DNA from: Pirellulales bacterium
Lineage (GTDB): Bacteria > Planctomycetota > Planctomycetia > Pirellulales > JALHLM01
NCBI GenBank assembly: GCA_022844585.1
Contig: JALHLM010000042.1
Coordinates: 1 to 18,850 of the forward strand
Direction of reading: 5' to 3'
DNA: 18,850 nt
The position numbers and the translations under genes were made by a program. Positions 7,589-13,311 of this stretch are shown one piece after another. Numbering within the stretch: position 1 is the first letter of the stretch; every line of letters begins with the position of its first letter. The notes beneath the pieces were generated by a model. That model had not been told where the DNA came from and searched no databases. It saw nothing but the letters and a program-made list of their open reading frames with translations.

Positions 7589-8869
7589 ATGAGCCTTCTC
7601 GAACCGCTTCATCGCCAGCGCATCGCACAGAAAGTCGGCGGTCACCAGTCGGGACGGACGCTGGACCAGTATTTCTACGCAGACGAAGCCGTCTACCAGG
7701 CCGAGTTGGACGCCTTCTGGCGCTCCGGCTGGTTGTTCGCCGGGCATTCTTGCCAGGTCGCCGAGCCAGGCGACTACTTCGTTTACAAAGTCGCCGGCGA
7801 TGAAATTCTGATTCTCCGCGACGACGAGGGACGCGTCCGCGCGTCACACAACGTCTGCCGGCATCGCGGCAGCACGCTGTGCCAGGATCCGGCCGGGCAC
7901 ATCGGGCGGATCGTGTGCCCGTATCACCAGTGGACCTACGGCCGCGACGGGCAATTACTCGCCTGCCGCGGCATGGGCGAGGACTTCGATAAGTCCGAGT
8001 ACCGCTTGAAGCCGGTCCATCTCGAAGAAGTCAACGGGTTGATCTTCGTCTCGCTCGCCGCTGAGCCGATGCCCTTCGACGCAGCTCGTGCGGAAATGGC
8101 GCCGCAGCTCGCGCCCCAGGGGTTCGATCGCGCCAAAGTGGCGAAGATCGTCGACTACACGATTCCGGCCAATTGGAAGCTGGTTTGGGAAAACAATCGC
8201 GAGTGCTACCACTGCAACGCGAATCATCCCCAGTACATCAAGGCGAACTTCGACCACTACAACGCCGACGACACCACGGAGCGCGTCCGCACCGCCATTA
8301 CCTCAGCTACGGCGAAGCAGGAAGATCGCTGGGCAGCGCAAGGGCTCGCCGCGACGCACACCGCGACGGGGATGTGCGTCTTCCCGGACGCCGCGAACAA
8401 GATCTGGTTCGCGGCGAATCGCACGCCGCTAGTCGATGGTTACGTCAGCGAAACGATGGACGGCCGCCAGGTCGCGCCGTTGATGGGCGACTACCAGGCC
8501 CCGGACGTCGGCACGCTGCGGATGCGCACGCTGCCGAACTTTTGGAATCACTCCAGTTGTGATCATTGCGTCAGCACGCGTTTGACGCCGCTGGGGCATT
8601 TTGCCACGGAAGCCCGGGTGATCTGGCTCGTCGACCGCGATGCGAAAGAAGGCGTCGATTACCGCCTCGAAGAGATCATGCCGTTCTGGCAATTGACGTC
8701 CGAGCAAGATTGGGAACTCTGCGAACTGGCCCAACGCGGCGTCACCAGCAGCGGCTACCAGCCAGGCCCGCTCTCGCCGGTTAAAGAATACAACGTGATG
8801 GGTTTCCTGAAGTGGTACTTGGACGTCCTCGGAACCTGGGCAGGCAAAACGCCGGGAGCGGTTGATTGA
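7589..8869 (+). CDS. Rieske non-heme iron oxygenase alpha subunit (glycine-betaine-demethylase-like)
   Basis: A 426-aa cytoplasmic oxygenase. The N-terminal Rieske [2Fe-2S] site is C90-x-H92-x17-C110-x2-H113. The catalytic domain begins with NWKLVWENNRECYHCNANHP, giving mononuclear-iron ligands H208 and H213, with E205 in the inter-subunit electron-bridge position; the third ligand is probably D374 in SEQDWELCELAQRG. That C-terminal motif, and the ECYHC-x3-H wording, place it with GbcA/carnitine/stachydrine-type Rieske N-demethylases rather than aromatic-ring dioxygenases. In this island it could oxidatively remove an N-methyl group from a quaternary aminoethylphosphonate, or hydroxylate aminoethylphosphonate at C1. 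Such enzymes need a reductase (GbcB type), which is not in the window. The ATG at 7589 is preferred over an in-frame TTG at 7574. The stop overlaps the next gene's start (TTGA), implying translational coupling. Confidence 0.88.
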   Translation: MSLLEPLHRQRIAQKVGGHQSGRTLDQYFYADEAVYQAELDAFWRSGWLFAGHSCQVAEPGDYFVYKVAGDEILILRDDEGRVRASHNVCRHRGSTLCQDPAGHIGRIVCPYHQWTYGRDGQLLACRGMGEDFDKSEYRLKPVHLEEVNGLIFVSLAAEPMPFDAARAEMAPQLAPQGFDRAKVAKIVDYTIPANWKLVWENNRECYHCNANHPQYIKANFDHYNADDTTERVRTAITSATAKQEDRWAAQGLAATHTATGMCVFPDAANKIWFAANRTPLVDGYVSETMDGRQVAPLMGDYQAPDVGTLRMRTLPNFWNHSSCDHCVSTRLTPLGHFATEARVIWLVDRDAKEGVDYRLEEIMPFWQLTSEQDWELCELAQRGVTSSGYQPGPLSPVKEYNVMGFLKWYLDVLGTWAGKTPGAVD

Positions 8870-10110
8870 GCCTCAATGATGCGGAAATCGTAATCGTCGG
8901 CGGCGGCGCGGTCGGCTGCGCGATGGCCTATGCACTCACGCAAGCCGGCCAGCGCGACGTGCTGCTCATCGAAAAACAGCCCGGGCTGGGCGAAGTGACG
9001 ACATCGCAAGGCGCCGGCCTGTGCGGGCAGGTGCGCGATACCGCCGAGCGCACGCGGTTGGCGATGGTCTCCGCGAAGACCTTTGCACAACTGCAGCGCG
9101 ACGCCGACGTCCGGCCCGATTGGCATGCCGTGGGGAGCATCCGCATCGCGGAATCCGCCGCGAACGCCGCACGCTTTCGCGAATTGAAGACAGTGGCCGA
9201 TGAGGCGAAACTCGAGACCGAATTGCTTGACCGGGCGGAGGCGTCGAAACTCTGGCCGGCCATCGATTTCCGTCGGGCCGAAGCGGTCCTCTGGTGCCCG
9301 ACCGATGGCTACATGCGTCCGAAGGACGTGGTGAACACGTATCGGCATCACGCCGAAAAATCCGGCGCAAAGTTCGCCACCGGCGTTGCGGTCGAAGGCT
9401 TCGATTTGGTGAATGGCCGCGTCGACGGCGTGCGCACGAATCAAGGCCGCATCGCCTGCAAAACGGTGATCAACGCCGCCGGAGCGCACGCGTATCACAT
9501 CGCCAGGCTCGCCGGCATCGAACTCCCGATCGTGCCGGTGCGACACGAATACTTCATCTCCGTGCCGATGCCGGGCCTGCGACCGGATCTGCCCTGCTTC
9601 CGCGTGCCGGACACCGGACTCTACGGTCGCTGTGAGCAAGATCGCCTTTTGCTCGGCGGTTGGGAAACCAAGGCCCTGCGCACCGATCCGCGTTCCTACG
9701 ACTTGCCCGGCGCGCCGCCGCCAGTGGAGCCGGACTGGCCCGTGCTCAAGCAGTTCGCGCAAGATTTCACCGGACTGTTGCCAGGCACGTCGGACGTGAA
9801 GATGGACCGCGTCGGCCGCGGCTGGCCCACATTCACGCCCGACGGCCGCTTCATCCTCGGCCCCAGTTGCCGCGTGCCAGGTTTCGTGATGGCCGGCGGC
9901 TGCAACGCCCACGGCATCTCCGGCTCGCCCGGCCTGGGACAACTGCTGGTCGAGGCGATGTTCGAGAAAAAGCCGTCAGAATATGTGCAGAGCTTGAGTC
10001 CCGATCGCTTCACGGAAATCAAGTGGGACTGGCAAATGGCGGCCGTCGCGGCGCAGCGAGTGTATGAGACGTACTACGGGGCGCGAGAATCCTCCGCGGC
10101 CGGCGTGTGA
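8866..10110 (+). CDS. FAD-dependent amine oxidoreductase (DAO / sarcosine-dimethylglycine dehydrogenase-like)
   Basis: A 414-aa protein with an N-terminal FAD-binding GGGAVG (G12, G14, G17) and ADP-ribose acidic end LLIEK. A C-terminal glycine-rich segment, PDGRFILGPS...FVMAGGCNAHGISGSPGLGQLL, is typical of the D-amino-acid oxidase/sarcosine dehydrogenase superfamily. Two features of dimethylglycine dehydrogenases are absent: the TWHxAG covalent-flavin histidine (here TTSQGAGL) and the GcvT-like folate domain, so FAD is probably non-covalent and no methylene-folate is formed. It likely oxidises a C-N bond of a secondary or tertiary amine. In context the substrate may be an N-methylated aminoethylphosphonate, giving phosphonoacetaldehyde or the free amine; this recalls PbfD-type flavoenzymes. 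TTG at 8866, overlapping the upstream TGA, is the only sensible start, with GGGAG about 8 nt upstream; no in-frame ATG or GTG lies before the FAD motif. Confidence 0.85.
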   Translation: MSLNDAEIVIVGGGAVGCAMAYALTQAGQRDVLLIEKQPGLGEVTTSQGAGLCGQVRDTAERTRLAMVSAKTFAQLQRDADVRPDWHAVGSIRIAESAANAARFRELKTVADEAKLETELLDRAEASKLWPAIDFRRAEAVLWCPTDGYMRPKDVVNTYRHHAEKSGAKFATGVAVEGFDLVNGRVDGVRTNQGRIACKTVINAAGAHAYHIARLAGIELPIVPVRHEYFISVPMPGLRPDLPCFRVPDTGLYGRCEQDRLLLGGWETKALRTDPRSYDLPGAPPPVEPDWPVLKQFAQDFTGLLPGTSDVKMDRVGRGWPTFTPDGRFILGPSCRVPGFVMAGGCNAHGISGSPGLGQLLVEAMFEKKPSEYVQSLSPDRFTEIKWDWQMAAVAAQRVYETYYGARESSAAGV

Positions 10111-10116
10111 GAGGAT

Positions 10117-10147
10117 TTCACCACGGAGTCACGGAGGACACGGAGAA
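10117..10147. repeat. Interspersed repeat fragment (CCACGGAGTCACGGAGGACA type)
   Basis: The CACGGAG motif recurs imperfectly (CACGGAG-T-CACGGAG-GA-CACGGAG) within this 31-bp stretch between the FAD oxidoreductase and the small ORF. I recall this as a widespread intergenic repeat that yields spurious HHGVTEDTEKH peptides. It shows that the 56-nt gap is true intergenic DNA and that the small gene starts after it, at 10167. Confidence 0.55.
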
Positions 10148-10166
10148 GCATTCAAGGAGAGGCACA

Positions 10167-10394
10167 ATGCGCAGTGTCACGATGAATGGCTGGGTTCCTG
10201 GCATGCAAAAGGTCAGCCTTAATCACGCATTGCAACAATACGCTGGCGTAGGCTTGAAGTCGGCGCATGGTATGGTGTGCGACATCGTGGAAGGGCGGTC
10301 TGTGACCGTGCAGATCGAGTCGGACAAGGTAAACGAATTCTTGCAAATGCTCGAAGAATTCGGCGTGATTGCTTCGGCCGATCTAACGACCTGA
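10167..10394 (+). CDS. Small unknown protein resembling a ribosomal L7/L12 C-terminal / ClpS-like fold
   Basis: A 75-aa protein with the best Shine-Dalgarno of the island (AAGGAGAGG, 10154-10162, four bases before the ATG). It probably folds as beta-alpha-alpha-beta-alpha-beta: QKVSLNHALQQYAGVGLKSAHGMVCDIVEGR, then VTVQIESDKVNEFLQMLEEFGVIA. The pattern of a helix, a G(V/L)GLK turn, a second helix, a short strand and a helix ending LEEFG resembles the C-terminal domain of ribosomal L7/L12 (GLGLKEAKDLV...LKKALEEAGA) and the related ClpS adaptor fold; this is resemblance by eye, not a proven homology. An ORF extension to 10107 runs through a known intergenic repeat and is rejected. It lies 56 nt after the FAD gene and 53 nt before phnA, so it is probably part of the operon. 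It has no catalytic motif, and its role is unknown. Confidence 0.65.
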   Translation: MRSVTMNGWVPGMQKVSLNHALQQYAGVGLKSAHGMVCDIVEGRSVTVQIESDKVNEFLQMLEEFGVIASADLTT

Positions 10395-10431
10395 CGCTTC
10401 CACATTGCTTTTTTTGCAGGAACTTGGATTC

Positions 10432-10440
10432 GAGGAGAGG
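10432..10440 (+). promoter_or_regulatory. Ribosome binding site deciding the phnA start
   Basis: GAGGAGAGG lies seven bases before GTG 10448. It fixes this GTG as the start of phnA and excludes the upstream in-frame extension to 10277, which would overlap most of the small gene. Confidence 0.7.
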
Positions 10441-10447
10441 GCAAATC

Positions 10448-11692
10448 GTGCAGGAAATTGTCGCCGCGCAGTTTGAAGTTAACGGTCGTCGCTACGCTCC
10501 GCCTGCCCGCCCGATCGTCGTGATTTGCATCGACGGGTGCGGGGACGAGTACCTGTCCACGTCGATTGCCCATGGCAAGATGCCACATGTGGCGCGGCTG
10601 GCGCGGGATGGTTATCGCGGGTTCGTGCGCGGGGCGTTGCCGTCGTTCACGAATGTGAACAACGCCGCGATCTGCACTGGCTTGCCTCCCTCGGGCACCG
10701 GCATTGCCGGCAATTACTTCCTCGACCCGGAAACCGGCGAGGAAGTGATGATGAACTCGTCGAAGTACCTCCGCGCCCCGACGATTCTGGCCGCCGCGGC
10801 GAATGCCGGCCGTAAAGTAGCGATGGTCACCGCGAAGGAAAAGCTGCGCGATATTCTCTCGCACAAAATGCGGGGCATCGCGTTTTCCTCGGAAAAGGCG
10901 AACCAGGCCAAGCTCGAAACGCACGGCATCGACGACGTGGAACAACTCGTCGGCGCGCCGACGCCCGAGATCTACAGCGGCGACGCCAGCCTGTACGTGC
11001 TCCGAGCGGGGGTTGCGCTGATGGCGGCCGGTAGGTCCGATTTCCTCTACCTGTCGCTCACCGACTACATGCAGCACAAATACGCGCCGGAGGCGCCAGA
11101 ATCGCTGGAATTTTATGCCGGCATCGACGCGCAAATCGGGCGGATGCTGGAACTCGGCGCGATCGTCGGCGCCACGGCCGATCACGGCATGAACGCCAAG
11201 ACCGACGCCGACGGCAAGCCGAACGTGATCTTCCTGGAGTCCGCGCTCAACAAGCAATTCGGCGGCGGCTTTCGCGTGATCTGCCCGATTACCGATCCGT
11301 ACGTCGTGCATCACGGCGCGCTCGGCAGCGCGGTCGTCGTCCATCTGCCGCACGGCGCGGATCCCGCGCCCGTCGAGCGTTGGCTCTGGGAACAGCCGGG
11401 CGTCACCGAGGTATATGATCGCCGGCTGGCGGCGCTCAAGTTGGAGTTGCCGGCCGATCGGATCGGCGATTTCTTCGTAATGAGCGCACGCGACGTCGTG
11501 CTCGGGCGCACACCGGAGCATCACGATCTTTCCGCGCTCAAGGCGCAACTCCGCTCGCACGGAGGGCGCTACGAAGAGTTGGTGCCGATGGTGCTCTCCG
11601 CTCCGCTCAAGCCCGCCTATCGCGCGAAAGCCGCCGGCGATCCGCGCAATTTCGATATTTTCGACTTCACCTGCAACGGAATCGAAGGATGA
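10448..11692 (+). CDS. phnA: Phosphonoacetate hydrolase PhnA (alkaline-phosphatase superfamily)
   Basis: A 414-aa dinuclear-zinc hydrolase that cleaves phosphonoacetate to acetate and inorganic phosphate. The metal ligands known for this family are all visible: D29 in VICIDGCGDEY, nucleophile T68 in PSFTNVNN, D206 and H210 in SLTDYMQHKY, D245-H246 in TADHGMN, and H371 in LRSHGGRYEE. D29 and T68 fall at the same residue numbers I recall for the Sinorhizobium meliloti enzyme, and the length fits (about 410-425 aa). This is the C-P hydrolase, not the unrelated zinc-ribbon protein also called PhnA. The GTG start is set by the Shine-Dalgarno at 10432-10440. Its stop overlaps the phnY start (ATGA at 11689-11692), so the two are translationally coupled and form the lower pathway phosphonoacetaldehyde to phosphonoacetate to acetate plus phosphate. 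No LysR-type regulator accompanies it here. Confidence 0.96.
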   Translation: MQEIVAAQFEVNGRRYAPPARPIVVICIDGCGDEYLSTSIAHGKMPHVARLARDGYRGFVRGALPSFTNVNNAAICTGLPPSGTGIAGNYFLDPETGEEVMMNSSKYLRAPTILAAAANAGRKVAMVTAKEKLRDILSHKMRGIAFSSEKANQAKLETHGIDDVEQLVGAPTPEIYSGDASLYVLRAGVALMAAGRSDFLYLSLTDYMQHKYAPEAPESLEFYAGIDAQIGRMLELGAIVGATADHGMNAKTDADGKPNVIFLESALNKQFGGGFRVICPITDPYVVHHGALGSAVVVHLPHGADPAPVERWLWEQPGVTEVYDRRLAALKLELPADRIGDFFVMSARDVVLGRTPEHHDLSALKAQLRSHGGRYEELVPMVLSAPLKPAYRAKAAGDPRNFDIFDFTCNGIEG

Positions 11693-13125
11693 CGGAACAA
11701 ACGCTCGAGGCCTTGGAATTACCCAGCTACATCGCCGGCCAGCCGTATGCGAAGGGCCGCCGGCTCGAAGTGCGCTATCCGTACACGGATGAAGTCATTG
11801 GCACGGTGGCCACGATCGGGCCAAACGAGTTGGAAACCGCAATCGCGAAAACGCTCCAAGGGGGCGAGCCGCTTAGCCGTTACCAACGCTACGAGATCCT
11901 CGACCGCGCCCGGCGGATGTTGCTGGAGCGCCGCGACGAATTCGCCGACTTGATCCGCCTCGAATCCGGCCTCTGCATGCGCGAGACGACGTATGAAGTC
12001 GGCCGCGCGCAGGACGTGTTGCAATTTGCTTCAATGGAGGCCCTCCGCGATGACGGGCAGATTTTCTCCTGCGACGTCTCGCCGCAAGGCAAGAATCGCA
12101 AGATCTTCACGCTCCGCGAACCGCTGCGATTGGTCGCCGCGATCACGCCGTTCAATCACCCGCTGAATCAGGTCGCCCACAAGGTGGCGCCGGCGATCGC
12201 GGCCGGTGCGCCAATGCTGCTCAAGCCCTCGGAAAAAACCCCGCTCACCGCGATTCGCTTCGCGGAACTGCTCTACGAGGCCGGACTGCCCGGCTGGATG
12301 CTGAGCGTCTTCGTCGGCGGCGTCGAGGACGTGATCGAACCGCTGATCTGCGACGAGCGCGTCGAGCTGGTCACTTTTACCGGCAGCGTGAAGATTGGCA
12401 AGCGAATCGCTTCGATCGCCGGATACAAAAAGCTGTGCCTGGAGCTCGGCGGCAACTCCCCATTGATCGTGCTCGATGACGCCGATTTGGACTTGGCGAT
12501 CACCCTCGGCGCGGAGGGGAGCTATCGCAACTCCGGCCAGCGCTGCACCGCCGTCAAACGGTTGCTGATTCACGAAAAGCTCGCCGATGAATTCACCGAA
12601 CGGTTCGTCGCCAAGACCAAGGAATACGTCTGCGGCGACCCGGCTGATCCGGAAACCCGTGTCGGCACGGTGATCGACGAGCCGGCCGCGAAGCTATTGG
12701 AAGACCGTGTTCACAAAGCGGTCGCGCAAGGCGCGAAGGTCCTCGCGGGCGGCGCGCGGCGCGGCGCGCAACTGGAACCGACCGTCATCGCCGACGTACC
12801 GCGCAACGCCGAGATGGTGGTGCAAGAATCGTTCGGGCCGCTTTCGCCGATCATGCGGATTCGCGATCTGGACGACGCGATTCAACTCGCCAACGGCACC
12901 GCGTATGGCCTTTCCACCGGAGTCGTGACCAACAACATGGCCGCCGCGCTGGAATGCGTGAAGCGCATCCGCACCGGCACCGTGAACATCAATCAGATTC
13001 CAGGCTTCCGCATCGAGTCCTCGCCATTCGGCGGCGTGAAGGACTCCGGACTCGGCGTCAAAGAAGGCGTGATCGAGGCGATCAAGTACATGACGTACGT
13101 GAAGACCTTCTCGCTGCCTTGGTAG
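11689..13125 (+). CDS. phnY: Phosphonoacetaldehyde dehydrogenase PhnY (ALDH superfamily)
   Basis: A 478-aa NAD(P)-dependent aldehyde dehydrogenase oxidising phosphonoacetaldehyde to phosphonoacetate. ALDH hallmarks: catalytic Cys286 in NSGQRCTAVKR, general base Glu252 in LELGGNSP, the oxyanion-hole Asn156 in ITPFNHPLN, the cofactor segment KPSEKTP, and FTGSVKIGK. R106 (EVGRAQD), H157 and R285 sit at positions I recall as phosphonate-contacting in the S. meliloti enzyme (R108, H159, R290), which favours phosphonoacetaldehyde over succinate-semialdehyde or glyceraldehyde-3-phosphate as substrate. Overlap with phnA by ATGA makes the pairing almost certain. The start sits directly behind AAGGA with no spacing, so translation probably depends on coupling. 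A strong intrinsic terminator follows 31 nt after the stop, marking it as the last gene of the operon. Confidence 0.95.
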   Translation: MTEQTLEALELPSYIAGQPYAKGRRLEVRYPYTDEVIGTVATIGPNELETAIAKTLQGGEPLSRYQRYEILDRARRMLLERRDEFADLIRLESGLCMRETTYEVGRAQDVLQFASMEALRDDGQIFSCDVSPQGKNRKIFTLREPLRLVAAITPFNHPLNQVAHKVAPAIAAGAPMLLKPSEKTPLTAIRFAELLYEAGLPGWMLSVFVGGVEDVIEPLICDERVELVTFTGSVKIGKRIASIAGYKKLCLELGGNSPLIVLDDADLDLAITLGAEGSYRNSGQRCTAVKRLLIHEKLADEFTERFVAKTKEYVCGDPADPETRVGTVIDEPAAKLLEDRVHKAVAQGAKVLAGGARRGAQLEPTVIADVPRNAEMVVQESFGPLSPIMRIRDLDDAIQLANGTAYGLSTGVVTNNMAAALECVKRIRTGTVNINQIPGFRIESSPFGGVKDSGLGVKEGVIEAIKYMTYVKTFSLPW

Positions 13126-13156
13126 TTGCCGAAGCCCGCAATCGCTTCCCAAGATG

Positions 13157-13184
13157 AAGCCCACCCATTTTGGGTGGGCTTTTT
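13157..13184 (+). terminator. Rho-independent terminator after phnY
   Basis: AAGCCCACCCA (13157-13167), a three-base TTT loop and TGGGTGGGCTT (13171-13181) form a perfect 11-bp stem, running into five T (13180-13184). This is a canonical intrinsic terminator, closing the phosphonate operon. The following 127 bp to the next gene (13185-13311) is comparatively AT-rich and contains a possible -10 TAAAAT at 13259-13264 without a clear -35. Confidence 0.92.
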
Positions 13185-13311
13185 GCGTTGCGCTTGGGAT
13201 AGTGTCAAAAAGTCCGGAATTGTCCTGGCAAATCGTGGCCACAATTTCCTAATGCAACTAAAATGAAATCGACACAATTTTCTAACCATCCGCACATACT
13301 CGCGATTTGTC

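Noticed and set aside
7589..8869. Aromatic-ring-hydroxylating dioxygenase for aromatic degradation
   Set aside because: No small subunit, dihydrodiol dehydrogenase or ring-cleavage gene nearby, and the QDWELCELAQRG-type C terminus resembles quaternary-amine demethylases.
8755..9942. 395-aa minus-strand frame over the FAD oxidoreductase
   Set aside because: The plus strand carries a clear FAD-binding protein; the antisense frame shows no domain and typical shadow composition.
10107..10166. N-terminal extension of the 75-aa protein to 10107
   Set aside because: The extension encodes HHGVTEDTEKH, a peptide of a known intergenic repeat, and the good Shine-Dalgarno is at 10154-10162 just before ATG 10167.
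10277..10447. 57-residue N-terminal extension of PhnA
   Set aside because: It overlaps most of the small gene out of frame, and GAGGAGAGG seven bases before GTG 10448 marks the real start; the resulting length matches known PhnA enzymes.
10223..11560. 445-aa open frame on the minus strand over phnA
   Set aside because: It is a shadow of phnA, whose metal ligands are all intact on the plus strand; the minus frame is Arg/His/Ala-rich with no motif, as is usual for GC-rich antisense frames.
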